Shown piece by piece: positions 52,501 to 59,641 of a stretch of 64,000 nt of DNA. The position numbers and the translations under genes are program-made. How positions within the stretch are numbered: the stretch's first letter is position 1; each line of letters begins with the position of its first letter. The notes beneath the pieces are model-generated. The model searched no databases. It saw only the letters and a program-made list of their open reading frames with translations, and was not told the origin of the DNA. This DNA is from an uncultured Eubacterium sp. (GTDB lineage: Bacteria; Bacillota; Clostridia; Oscillospirales; Acutalibacteraceae): positions 16,590-80,589 of the forward strand of contig CAJTZJ010000011.1 of NCBI GenBank assembly GCA_910583925.1. The letters run 5' to 3'.

Positions 52501-52673
52501 TTGAAATCGGGAACAGTCAGCTTGGTGTTATGATTAAGGCTGGTGAGCATACCGTTGAATACAGATACAGACCGAACGGCATAGCAGCAGGCGCAGTCAT
52601 TTCAGCAGGTTCCCTCGCTGCATTGGCAGGATATGAAATAATAAGAAGAAGAAAGAATAAAATCAGATTGTAA
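49584..52673 (+). CDS. YfhO family membrane protein with GtrA-like N-terminal domain
   Basis: 1029-aa polytopic membrane protein. Residues from about 160 on are YfhO: FPFGDTTVLRMDLYHQYGPL, SWISGGGSGFLGN, SPLNIIIFLF, and a long extracytoplasmic C-terminal region closed by a last helix and an RRRK tail. YfhO proteins are GT-C-type glycosyltransferases; in Bacillus and Listeria YfhO adds sugars to lipoteichoic acid. The first 140 residues hold four extra helices arranged as two pairs, each ending in an aromatic/basic motif (EKFFVYKK and ISRILIFG) that resembles GtrA/GtcA flippases. Usual YfhO length is near 860 aa, so this looks like a fusion. Single gene with its own promoter and AGGTGG site. 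Confidence 0.85.
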   Translation: MDITLNKTKSFSNQFINSETVNYTIAFSFSFFILLAVKQLFKTFFGVGVSISCTIGFVFAEIVLFLIEKFFVYKKNTSSTIIRQAIFAVLNALIHFGIYKLAISVLCSKFNLYNYTVWLILFVFFFIINYPISRILIFGCDKSPNNMNGGRIYTKFFNNRFIVLSMLISLIGMGFMFIVYKVFPFGDTTVLRMDLYHQYGPLFVELFDRVTNNETFLYSWISGGGSGFLGNYFNYLSSPLNIIIFLFDRNQMPFAISTIVAIKCMLSAGAFTLYIKKSQKRHSFTSAAFGVLYSFSAYMLAYFWNIMWLDGMIMLPLIILGIENIINKGKCTLYIISLIYLMYSSYYIGYMVCIFSVIYFLVYFVISYTSGKIDNNFISSKKLSFKRLFNNKFINRGLKFAVSSLFAGAVCAFFLIPVYRILSGSSATSDDFPTEIKSYFTVLDFLQSHFAALETTIRSSGNDVLPNIYCGVLTLILVPLFVVNKKIKFREKLAYITLLLILFVSFNTNYLNFVWHAFHFPNDLPYRFSFMYSFILLVIAFKALSNLKDIGIKEIGFVSFAWIAFIAISQEMKTTKMSDFTIYATIAFIIVWTAILFIIKSKKLNRFVIGTLIIAATFCEVIIADTNAFNFNQELSNYNENYNTYVNAVEYIDANDNGFYRTELCHLNTRMDPCLYGYRGMSNFSSMAYENYSKLQYSLGMYGNRINSYTYNTQTPVYNLMYSIKYLIYNGEEVKPSTDLYTRVYETEDFSSTIYQNDYFLPVSYCVNSAIDVWDTTEGNPFQIQADFFTLATGFSDVFTQAEYLSTEYNGMYGDDITENGIYQLNKLNDTSGEAKINLRATQNGNMYIYLSSSNITNINCTRNDEYISQNIETPYILDLGYYNAGETAEITIDSTAMESDSASLEIYAYSLNKNVLNEGYKRLLNHSLEITDYSGTKIKGNISVDENSTLYSSIPYDTGWSVYIDGDKQEAFEIGNSQLGVMIKAGEHTVEYRYRPNGIAAGAVISAGSLAALAGYEIIRRRKNKIRL

Positions 52674-52690
52674 AAATCTATTGAATATGC

Positions 52691-52722
52691 ATACAACCTC
52701 CCTTTTGCAAGGGAGGTTGTAT
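52691..52722. terminator. Convergent hairpin terminator
   Basis: Perfect 14-bp stem ATACAACCTCCCTT/AAGGGAGGTTGTAT around TTGC, between the yfhO-like gene and the convergent leucine-rich repeat gene. The U-tract is poor on both strands, yet stem strength and position argue for a shared terminator. Confidence 0.65.
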
Positions 52723-52730
52723 ATTATAAA

Positions 52731-53535
52731 TTACTTTCTTTTTGCGTTAACAACATTACTATAATTTGATGTAGCATTCTTGTTTTTACTTGTTACAGCA
52801 ACCATTTTATAGGAGTATGTTTTTCCTTTTGCAGCTACAGCTGTTGTAAAGGATGTAGATGTTGTTGTTTTCATAAGCTTGTAAGAGCCGTTTGCCTGTT
52901 TGATATAAAGCTCATACTTTTCTGCGCCTGCTACCTTACCCCATGAAAGCTTAAATGAACCATTCTTGTTTACTGCTACCTTTAAGGACGGTGTCTGAAG
53001 CTTTTTTGTGTTTTTAGCATTTACTACATTTCCGAACGCATCTGCTGACTTGTTATTATTTGCTGCTAATACCTTATAGGAATACTGCTTGCCATAGGCT
53101 GCCACTGCTGTTGTCCAGGATGTTCCCGTTACTGTTTTTATCCACTTATATGAACCGTTTGCCTGTTTCATATAAATTCCGTATTTCGTAGCTCCTGTTA
53201 CCTTATTCCAGGATAGCTTGAAGCTTCCGTTTGCATTTACAGTTACTTTTGCCGTTGTTGCCTGTAATTTCTTGGTATTCTTTGCATTTACTACAGCACT
53301 GTAAGCAGACTTTGTATTGCCTTTTACAGCTCTCATTTTGTAACTATACTGTTTACCGTATGCAGCTGTTGCAGTCGTAAATGATGTACCTGTTGTTGTC
53401 TTCATAAGCTTGTATGAGCCATCTGCCTGTTTGATATAAAGCTCATACTTTTCTGCTCCATTAACCTTATTCCAGGACAGCTTAAATGAACCGTTTGCAT
53501 TTACGGTTACTTTCAGTGCAGGAGTAGATAATTGT
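52731..53535 (-). repeat. Three tandem Fn3-like modules, about 265 bp each
   Basis: In-frame tandem repeat at the 3' end of the leucine-rich repeat gene, boundaries near 53535, 53266 and 52999. Modules share blocks such as NGSFKLSW and NGSYK at nearly identical spacing, indicating recent duplication and a possible site for copy-number change. Confidence 0.8.
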
Positions 53536-54725
53536 GTTAAAGCAACAAATTTATTGCCATATTCCTTTGCATAGCTTTCCGCTGTTGAACCTTTGTAACC
53601 ATAGATTGTTGTATATTCATCAATAGCAGAATCGCCGATTTGGGTGTTTTTATTGTTAATTGTTATGCTTTTTAAATCTAAACAACCTCCAAACGCAAGC
53701 TCGTCAATATTTGTTACGCTGCTTGGTATTGCTACGCTTGTTAAACTTGTGCAGGCGAATGCTCCGTATCCGATGCTCTTAACACTGCCCGGTATTGTTA
53801 CCTTTGTTAAACTTTCGCAGCTGAAAAATGCAGCCTCATCAATACTTGTTACACTATTTGGTATTGTAAATGAAGCAGCCGTTTTTTTGACAGGATATAT
53901 AATTAATTGTGTTTTGTTTTTATTATATAACACGCCATCTGCTGATGAATAATTTTTATTGTTTGAATCAACAGTAACGCTTGCCAAGCTTTCACATTCC
54001 AAAAATGCACCTTCACCGATGCTTGTAACACTGCCCGGAATTGTTACACTTTTTAAGTTTGCACAGCCGGTAAAAGCGGCTTCACCAATAGTTGCTACGC
54101 TATTTGGAATCGCTACATTTTTCAAACCATCGCAATAAGCGAAAGCTGCATCACTGATGGTTTTAACACTGTTTGGTATTGTTACCTTTGTTAAGTTACC
54201 ACACAGGAAGAAGGCTGCTTCATCAATAATTGTTACACTATTTGGTATTTCAAATACCGTATCCGCTTTTTGGATAGGATATACAATCAATTTTGTTTTG
54301 TTCTTGTTATATAAAACACCATCTGCCGATAAATAGTTTTTATTGTTTGTATCAACCGTAATACTCTTTAAGCTTTCACAATAAAAGAAAATACCATCGC
54401 CAATGCTTGTAACGCTGCTTGGAATTGTTACATTTGTTAAGCTTTCGCACCCTGAAAAAGCCAAATCACCTATACTGCTTACTGTTTTACCGGCAATAGT
54501 GCCTGGTATAGCAAGATTCTTTGCAAAGCCGGAGTATTCAGTTATTTCAACTGTTCCGTCATCAAGAATTTCATACTCATAATCTCCGCTTGTTGCTGCA
54601 TAGGCTGAAAGTTCAATACCTGCAGTAATACTAAACAGCATTGCAACCGCAAGCAAAAGGCTAAGTACTTTCTTCACGGCAGGAGCAAATCCCTGCTCAA
54701 CCGCTGTTTTTCCTTTTGTTTCCAT
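52731..54725 (-). CDS. Secreted BspA-type leucine-rich repeat protein with three Fn3-like modules
   Basis: 664 aa. A signal peptide at residues 1-45 (charged start, hydrophobic VLSLLLAVAMLFSI, cleavage after LSAYA) is followed by BspA/LRR_5 repeats (pattern IPNSVTSIDEAAFFSCESLTK) to about residue 400, including two longer inserts with YSSADGVLYNKNKTQL. Three C-terminal modules of about 88 residues, beginning VTVNANGSFKLSWNKV and ending SAVVNAKNTKK, resemble fibronectin type III domains. No sortase or SLH anchor is present. Such proteins usually mediate adhesion or polysaccharide binding. ATG 54725 has GGAGG; the open frame further upstream runs through the leader RNA and is not coding. Confidence 0.88.
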   Translation of the reverse strand: METKGKTAVEQGFAPAVKKVLSLLLAVAMLFSITAGIELSAYAATSGDYEYEILDDGTVEITEYSGFAKNLAIPGTIAGKTVSSIGDLAFSGCESLTNVTIPSSVTSIGDGIFFYCESLKSITVDTNNKNYLSADGVLYNKNKTKLIVYPIQKADTVFEIPNSVTIIDEAAFFLCGNLTKVTIPNSVKTISDAAFAYCDGLKNVAIPNSVATIGEAAFTGCANLKSVTIPGSVTSIGEGAFLECESLASVTVDSNNKNYSSADGVLYNKNKTQLIIYPVKKTAASFTIPNSVTSIDEAAFFSCESLTKVTIPGSVKSIGYGAFACTSLTSVAIPSSVTNIDELAFGGCLDLKSITINNKNTQIGDSAIDEYTTIYGYKGSTAESYAKEYGNKFVALTQLSTPALKVTVNANGSFKLSWNKVNGAEKYELYIKQADGSYKLMKTTTGTSFTTATAAYGKQYSYKMRAVKGNTKSAYSAVVNAKNTKKLQATTAKVTVNANGSFKLSWNKVTGATKYGIYMKQANGSYKWIKTVTGTSWTTAVAAYGKQYSYKVLAANNNKSADAFGNVVNAKNTKKLQTPSLKVAVNKNGSFKLSWGKVAGAEKYELYIKQANGSYKLMKTTTSTSFTTAVAAKGKTYSYKMVAVTSKNKNATSNYSNVVNAKRK

Positions 54726-54741
54726 AATTTTTACCTCCATA

Positions 54742-54771
54742 AAACAAAAAATGCGCAGCCGAAGCCACGCA
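54742..54771 (-). terminator. Leader terminator/attenuator ahead of the leucine-rich repeat gene
   Basis: Stem TGCGTGGC/GCTGCGCA (8 bp, two G-U) closed by a C(UUCG)G tetraloop, then six U, a G and four more U. The U-tract ends 3-8 nt before the GGAGG ribosome binding site, so the gene can be expressed only by read-through or conditional antitermination. Confidence 0.82.
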
Positions 54772-54797
54772 CGAAAAACACACAGCTCCAAACTGTC

Positions 54798-54914
54798 GCG
54801 AAACAAATCTGTATAGCCTTTATCTAAAGTATGCTAAAAAAGAGCATGTATTTTTACCAAAAACAAAAATACATACCTTTAATAAAGACAACTGATATAA
54901 ATAATTTGTTTCGC
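54798..54914 (-). ncRNA. Structured 5' leader RNA, class not recognised
   Basis: The predicted transcript starts at or next to 54914. Bases 54914-54904 (GCGAAACAAAT) pair perfectly with 54808-54798 (ATTTGTTTCGC). Inside, a second helix pairs CUUUAUUAAAGGUAUG with CAUACUUUAGAUAAAG (one mismatch, two G-U pairs that exist only on the minus strand), enclosing UAUUUUU/AAAAAUA. A small ACAG/CTGT hairpin (54796-54782) and the terminator follow. This is the arrangement of a riboswitch or protein-responsive attenuator. I do not recognise a known aptamer. Confidence 0.6.
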
Positions 54915-54920
54915 AAATAC

Positions 54921-54949
54921 AGTATAACATTTCAAAAACATTAAGTCAA
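54921..54949 (-). promoter_or_regulatory. Strong sigma-A promoter of the leucine-rich repeat leader
   Basis: TTGACT, 17-nt spacer, TATACT with TGT in front; one of the best matches in the window. Confidence 0.82.
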
Positions 54950-55036
54950 TAATGCATTAAAAAGTTATCTTACTGCTGACATATATCATATATTTATCCA
55001 AATTAGTGACAATTTAGTTAAAAGTTTTATTTTTAG

Positions 55037-55066
55037 TTTACAAAGTAATGTCTTATATTGTAAAAT
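55037..55066 (+). promoter_or_regulatory. Candidate promoter of the PRPP synthetase gene
   Basis: TTTACA, 18-nt spacer, TAAAAT; an alternative minus-10 TATATT lies a few bases upstream. The remaining space from 54950 to 55036 holds nothing I can name. Confidence 0.4.
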
Positions 55067-55098
55067 AACAGAACAAAGTGTTTGAGGAGGACAAAACA

Positions 55099-56277
55099 AT
55101 GGCAAGATTAACAGCAGAAAATGTTGAATCAATTCCATACGGACCGCTTGGTATTATTGCAATGCCCGGATGTGAGGAACTTGCAGATAAAATAGACAGC
55201 TATCTTGTAAAATGGAGAAAAGGACAGGCTCTTGAGCATCAGGGTTCCATCGCTTTCTACGGCTATCAGAGAGATTCATTTTTGATAGATATCTCTAACC
55301 CGCGTTTCGGCAGCGGCGAAGGCAAGGCAGTTATCAACGATTCCGTTAGAGGTTATGATTTATATATCGTTACGGATTGCTTCAATTACAGCGTAAAATA
55401 CAAGATGTACGGTATGGAGGTTCCGAAATCCCCTGATGATCATTTTGCAGATTTAAAAAGAGTTATCTCTGCTGCTTCATCAAAAGCAAAAAGAATTTCC
55501 GTTATTATGCCGATGCTTTATGAAGGCCGTCAGCACAAGCGTTCAAGCCGTGAATCCCTTGATTGCGCTATGGCTTTACAGGAGCTTGTTCATCTTGGTG
55601 TTGAAAATATTATTACATTTGATGCGCACGATCAGAGAGTGCAGAATTCTATTCCGCACAAATCATTTGAAAATGTTATGCCAACATACCAGATGATTAA
55701 GGCACTTATTAATTCAACCCCTGATTTAAAGGTTGATAAAGACAGCCTTATGGTTATCTCTCCTGATGAGGGTGCTATGCAAAGATGTATTTTCTTTGCT
55801 ACTCAGCTTGGAATTAACCTTGGTATGTTCTACAAGAGAAGAGATTATACAAGAGTTGTTAACGGAAGAAATCCGATTGTTGAGCATCAGTATCTCGGTG
55901 ATTCTGTTGAAGGCAAGGATATTATTGTTGTTGATGATATGATTTCTTCCGGTGAATCTATGCTTGAGGTAGCTAAGAAGCTTAAGCAGCTTGGTGCTAA
56001 CCGCATATTTGTTTGCACAACATTCGGTCTTTTCTCAAGCGGTCTTGAAGTATTTGACAAGGCTTATGAAGAAGGTACAATTGAAAAGGTATTTACAACA
56101 AACGGTGTATATCAGACTCCGGAGCTTCTTGCAAGAGAATGGTATGAATCAGTTGAACTTTCAAAATATATTGCATATTTCCTTGATACACTCAATCATG
56201 ATATGTCTGTTTCCACAATTCTTGATTCATCAGCTAAAATTGATAAGATTTTAAAAGAAAAAGGCTTAAAGGCTTAA
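55099..56277 (+). CDS. prs: Ribose-phosphate pyrophosphokinase, long form
   Basis: Makes PRPP from ribose-5-phosphate and ATP for nucleotide, His and Trp synthesis. 392 aa, against about 315 for Bacillus Prs. Motifs: IITFDAHDQRVQNSI (pyrophosphate loop), KRRDYTRVVNGRNP (flexible loop region) and the PRPP loop IIVVDDMISSGESM near residue 275. The extra length is at the N-terminus (a first 50 residues with YGPLGIIAMPGCEELADKI) and C-terminus. GAGGAGG precedes ATG 55099; a GTG seven codons upstream is not needed. A second, shorter prs elsewhere would fit. Own promoter and terminator. Confidence 0.87.
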   Translation: MARLTAENVESIPYGPLGIIAMPGCEELADKIDSYLVKWRKGQALEHQGSIAFYGYQRDSFLIDISNPRFGSGEGKAVINDSVRGYDLYIVTDCFNYSVKYKMYGMEVPKSPDDHFADLKRVISAASSKAKRISVIMPMLYEGRQHKRSSRESLDCAMALQELVHLGVENIITFDAHDQRVQNSIPHKSFENVMPTYQMIKALINSTPDLKVDKDSLMVISPDEGAMQRCIFFATQLGINLGMFYKRRDYTRVVNGRNPIVEHQYLGDSVEGKDIIVVDDMISSGESMLEVAKKLKQLGANRIFVCTTFGLFSSGLEVFDKAYEEGTIEKVFTTNGVYQTPELLAREWYESVELSKYIAYFLDTLNHDMSVSTILDSSAKIDKILKEKGLKA

Positions 56278-56292
56278 AATACTAAGTACAGC

Positions 56293-56323
56293 AAAAGGTC
56301 GGTTCAATGAACCGACCTTTTTG
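56293..56323 (+). terminator. Rho-independent terminator of prs
   Basis: Stem AAAAGGTCGGTTC/GAACCGACCTTTT, loop AAT, then TTGATTT; convergent with the YhhN gene. Confidence 0.9.
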
Positions 56324-56341
56324 ATTTATCAAAATTTATTC

Positions 56342-57040
56342 CTATTTGCCAATAAAAACAATGGATGATGCAATAAGAAACTGCCCTGCATAATAAAGAA
56401 GATGATTAATAAAGATATGAGGCGCTTTATCCCATCCCTTTCCGAAATAAGTAAAGCAAAGCACAACATCGGAAAGCAGGAACAAAACAGCACCAACAGC
56501 AAATACAATCATGGCAACTGAGCTTGTAACAACAGCAGCAAGTATGGAAATCAAAGCAGTTGCTGCAAGGAAGGATGAATATATAATAACTATATTTCTG
56601 TATTTTCCGAAATCAAGCTTAAGCATTTTGCCCGAAAGCGTATTTGCAACTGACATAACAACTGCTGCAGCTATACATACAAGCACCCACCACCATTTAA
56701 GCTGATTATACCATATAATTGCAGCACAATAGAAAATATGCCCTATTGCAAAGAAAATAAAGCCGGATCTTAAATATTCATTATTATCTTTTGGATAAAT
56801 AAATTTTAAATCAAGAGTCACATCTCCGCAAAGACCAAGAATTCCGCCCATAATGATTAAAACACCATATGATGCAAGATTCGGATTGGCTATTACTGCA
56901 AAAACAGCTGTAAGCAAAAAGCAAAGGCTTGATGCCATTTTGAAAAACAAGTTTTTTACGCTTGCACCTTTAGAGCGTGAAAACAAAAATCCTGCTGTTA
57001 CAATAAGCCCTGCGGCTAAAGTAAAATAATATACCGGCAT
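56342..57040 (-). CDS. YhhN family integral membrane protein (lysoplasmalogenase-like)
   Basis: 232 aa with seven to eight membrane helices. Family signature residues appear in GGILGLCGDVTLD and AIGHIFYCAA, then LFLLSDVVLCFTYF; the two membrane Asp resemble catalytic Asp of TMEM86 lysoplasmalogenases. Clostridia make plasmalogens, so the activity is possible. Own promoter at 57086-57114. Confidence 0.8.
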   Translation of the reverse strand: MPVYYFTLAAGLIVTAGFLFSRSKGASVKNLFFKMASSLCFLLTAVFAVIANPNLASYGVLIIMGGILGLCGDVTLDLKFIYPKDNNEYLRSGFIFFAIGHIFYCAAIIWYNQLKWWWVLVCIAAAVVMSVANTLSGKMLKLDFGKYRNIVIIYSSFLAATALISILAAVVTSSVAMIVFAVGAVLFLLSDVVLCFTYFGKGWDKAPHIFINHLLYYAGQFLIASSIVFIGK

Positions 57041-57085
57041 ATATTTCCCCTTCAGTTTATAAAAAGTTTATATTTTAATAAGCTA

Positions 57086-57114
57086 AGTATATCATATAAG
57101 AATAGTATCTGCAA
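57086..57114 (-). promoter_or_regulatory. Sigma-A promoter of the YhhN gene
   Basis: TTGCAG, 17-nt spacer, TATACT with TGA in front. Confidence 0.72.
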
Positions 57115-57131
57115 GCGATTATACATAATAA

Positions 57132-58469
57132 TTATGATTGTAATAATAATTTTTGCTTTTTAACCTTTAAATACAAGATTATAAGCGGTATATCTGCAAG
57201 AAGCCATGCAACAGGACCTGCAAAACAAACTGCTGCAAATCCGAAAAATTTCGTAAAGCAATATGCAACAAGCAGTCTTCCGACAAGCTCTCCTGCTCCG
57301 GCAATCGTATTTGCATAAGTAAAACCAAGCCCCTGAAGCGTATTTCTGAAAACAAAAAGGAGTGAAACAAGGCTGTAACAGCCTCCGATTGTATAAAGAT
57401 ACTGCTTTGAATAGACCATGATTTCTTCAGATGGGTTTTCTATAAATAATTTAACAATGTAAGGTCCTGCCAAAATCAAAACAGCACTGCAGATAATACA
57501 TATAATTAAATCCAAAACCAGTATTTTTCTTACGGAAGCAACGATTCTTTTATAATTTCCTGCTCCGTAATTTTGTGCAACAAAGGTTGAATTTGCAACA
57601 CCAAGAGCGCTCATCGGTATATTGGTTATCTGTTCTACCTTTCCTGCCGCAGTTATTGCTGCAACAGCAGTTGAACCAAAGCTGTTTATAGCCGATTGCA
57701 AAATCATTGAACCGATAGATGTAATGGTAAACTGCAGCGAAACCGGAATACCCAATTTAAGCTGCTCCCACGAAATTTTCAAATTCAGCTTCAAATCATT
57801 TTTCTTAATTGACAATTCAGGCTGCCTGGTAAATACATAAATACCGGAAAAAAGCATTGCAACACCGTAAGAAATAACCGTTGCGGCTGCAGCTCCCTCT
57901 ACTCCAAAAGAAAACACACCTACAAAAAGAATATCAAGCACAAGATTTGTTATAACACTGACAATTATAAACATCATTGGCTTTTTGCTGTCGCCGACAG
58001 CACGGCAAATGCTTGTAAAATTATTAAACAGCATCTGAAAAGGCACACCGAAATAAAGAATATTGATGTATGCTGAGGACAATTCTATTATGTTTTCAGG
58101 CGTTCTGATCAGTTTCAAAATCGGATTGGAAACGATATGAGCGATAATAACTATTATAATACCAATTATAAACGAGAGCGTTATGCTGCTTCCGGCATAC
58201 ATATTCATTGCACGCTTATCCCCTGCACCGAATTTTTGCGAAACAGGAATTGTAAATCCGCCTGTCAATCCAAGTGCCGTTCCGATAATAAATCCGTTAA
58301 TCGGACCTATACAGCCAACAGCTGCAAGGGCCTCCTCGCTGATATATCTGCCCACGATTATGTTATCTATCAGATTATATGAATATTGTAAAAGTGCACT
58401 TGCCATAATGGGCAAAGCAAAGATTATTATGGATTTAACAATACCGCCTTTAAGCATATTATTCTTCAT
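57132..58469 (-). CDS. MATE family efflux transporter
   Basis: 445-aa, 12-helix cation-coupled exporter of the NorM/DinF-like group. Starts LKGGIVKSIIIFALPIMASALLQYSYNLID, includes two MatE repeats (second begins near SWEQLKLGIPVSLQF), with the Pro- and Gln-rich spots of the family. ATG 58469 has AGAGG upstream; a longer frame passes over the promoter. Substrate unknown (drugs or metabolites). Confidence 0.9.
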   Translation of the reverse strand: MKNNMLKGGIVKSIIIFALPIMASALLQYSYNLIDNIIVGRYISEEALAAVGCIGPINGFIIGTALGLTGGFTIPVSQKFGAGDKRAMNMYAGSSITLSFIIGIIIVIIAHIVSNPILKLIRTPENIIELSSAYINILYFGVPFQMLFNNFTSICRAVGDSKKPMMFIIVSVITNLVLDILFVGVFSFGVEGAAAATVISYGVAMLFSGIYVFTRQPELSIKKNDLKLNLKISWEQLKLGIPVSLQFTITSIGSMILQSAINSFGSTAVAAITAAGKVEQITNIPMSALGVANSTFVAQNYGAGNYKRIVASVRKILVLDLIICIICSAVLILAGPYIVKLFIENPSEEIMVYSKQYLYTIGGCYSLVSLLFVFRNTLQGLGFTYANTIAGAGELVGRLLVAYCFTKFFGFAAVCFAGPVAWLLADIPLIILYLKVKKQKLLLQS

Positions 58470-58498
58470 AAGCTGCCTCTGTATAAAAGATTTTATAT

Positions 58499-58526
58499 AG
58501 TATAGCACTTTAATGATAAATATCAA
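58499..58526 (-). promoter_or_regulatory. Sigma-A promoter of the MATE gene
   Basis: TTGATA, 16-nt spacer, TATACT with TGC in front. Confidence 0.65.
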
Positions 58527-58550
58527 TAGGAATTTAAAATTAATATAAAA

Positions 58551-58580
58551 ATTTCAGCAATGCCGTTAAGCATTGCTGTT
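58551..58580 (-). terminator. Hairpin terminator after the FlaR-like kinase gene
   Basis: 9-bp stem CAGCAATGC/GCATTGCTG (58555-58578), loop of six, then AAATTTTTAT on the minus strand. Confidence 0.7.
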
Positions 58581-58588
58581 TTACTGTA

Positions 58589-59095
58589 TCAGTTTAAGGC
58601 TGACAAATAAGCATTAAGCTGTTTTCTGTTTTTAAATATAACGGTTTTATCCGGGTATTTATCTTTAATGGATTTAAACTTTTCTTTTCGTACTTTGGAA
58701 TACTGCTTAAAAACAACCCAGGTAAAAAACCAAAAATCCATTCTTTCATTACAGCCATCAGCCATACTTTCTCTTACTCTTCCTTTGTAATCGTGATTTC
58801 TTTTGAAAGCGCCTTTCATACATACAAATCGGTTATACTGCAGAATGATAATTTTATCCGCCTGCTCAAGTCTTTCAGGCTGATACATTTTGCCGTAATT
58901 CCCATCTATAACCCAGCTTTCATTCTGCATAAAATCATACACCATTTTTTTACATTCTTCTCTGTCCCGTTCTACCCAGTTTTCTTCAAAATTAACACAA
59001 TCAAGATAAAGAAGAGGTATATCATAAAATTCTGACAACTGCTTTGCTAAAGTTGATTTACCGCTTCCGCTGAAACCCATAACTGTGATTTTCAT
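58589..59095 (-). CDS. P-loop kinase, DNA topology modulation FlaR/adenylate kinase-like
   Basis: 168 aa. Walker A in VMGFSGSGKSTLAKQL, then the FlaR-group segments LLYLDCVNF, WVERDREE and WVIDGNYGKMYQPERLEQADKIIIL, and the basic helix RESMADGCNERMDFWF. Members were named topology-modulation proteins but are likely nucleotide-metabolite kinases. ATG 59095 follows AGGAGG. Last gene of the run nucleotidyltransferase, NUDIX, kinase. Confidence 0.82.
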   Translation of the reverse strand: MKITVMGFSGSGKSTLAKQLSEFYDIPLLYLDCVNFEENWVERDREECKKMVYDFMQNESWVIDGNYGKMYQPERLEQADKIIILQYNRFVCMKGAFKRNHDYKGRVRESMADGCNERMDFWFFTWVVFKQYSKVRKEKFKSIKDKYPDKTVIFKNRKQLNAYLSALN

Positions 59096-59125
59096 TGATA
59101 TTCCTCCTACCATAAAATATAATTC

Positions 59126-59632
59126 TTATATCCCAAGCAGCTCATAAGCATATTTTAAATTGTCCAAGGGAACAAACTTTCCTTTATTAATCAGCTGTTG
59201 AATTTTTTCAGCTGATGCCCACATTGCATCGCAGGTTTCTTCTGGCTGTAAAACAATATCATCAATACTGCAATTATGCTTATATACCCATACATCAACA
59301 AAATCAGAATAAACGGAACGCTTAATCGTTTTATAAAGCCTGCCCTTGCTTTTATCAAGAGTAATGCCCAATTCTTCTTTTACTTCTCTTAAGGCTGCTG
59401 TTAAGCTTTCCTCTCCTGCAAGTGCAGAGCCGCCTGTACATTCCCAAAGCAGCGGAAAATGCTTGTTTGGGGTACGCTTGGAAATGAGCCATTCATTATT
59501 ATCATTTTTTATCCAGATATGTACAACAAGATGATATTCATTTTCTTTTATCTTATTGATGTACTCGGCTCTTTTGATTGTTCTCCCTGTTAAATTCCTG
59601 TTTTCATCATAAATATCCCAAATTTCTTCCAT
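59126..59632 (-). CDS. NUDIX hydrolase (YfcD/IPP isomerase-like)
   Basis: 168 aa. Nudix box in GGSALAGEESLTAALREVKEELGI with all acidic residues. The N-terminus EIWDIYDENRNLTGRTIKRAE is the type seen in isopentenyl-diphosphate isomerase-like and YfcD proteins. Substrate likely a nucleoside diphosphate derivative. 9 nt after the nucleotidyltransferase stop. Confidence 0.85.
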   Translation of the reverse strand: MEEIWDIYDENRNLTGRTIKRAEYINKIKENEYHLVVHIWIKNDNNEWLISKRTPNKHFPLLWECTGGSALAGEESLTAALREVKEELGITLDKSKGRLYKTIKRSVYSDFVDVWVYKHNCSIDDIVLQPEETCDAMWASAEKIQQLINKGKFVPLDNLKYAYELLGI

Positions 59633-59641
59633 ATATCCTCC

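Noticed and set aside
53644..53952. Plus-strand 102-codon frame within the leucine-rich repeat gene
   Set aside because: It mirrors the repeat periodicity of the coding strand; a composition shadow without ribosome binding site.
52731..54700. CRISPR or satellite-type repeat array
   Set aside because: Repeats are in-frame protein modules of uneven spacing (leucine-rich and Fn3-like), not short identical repeats with unique spacers.
54723..54806. Leader peptide or N-terminal extension of the leucine-rich repeat protein from a TTG at 54806
   Set aside because: No ribosome binding site before it, it runs through the terminator hairpin, and the signal peptide begins normally after ATG 54725.
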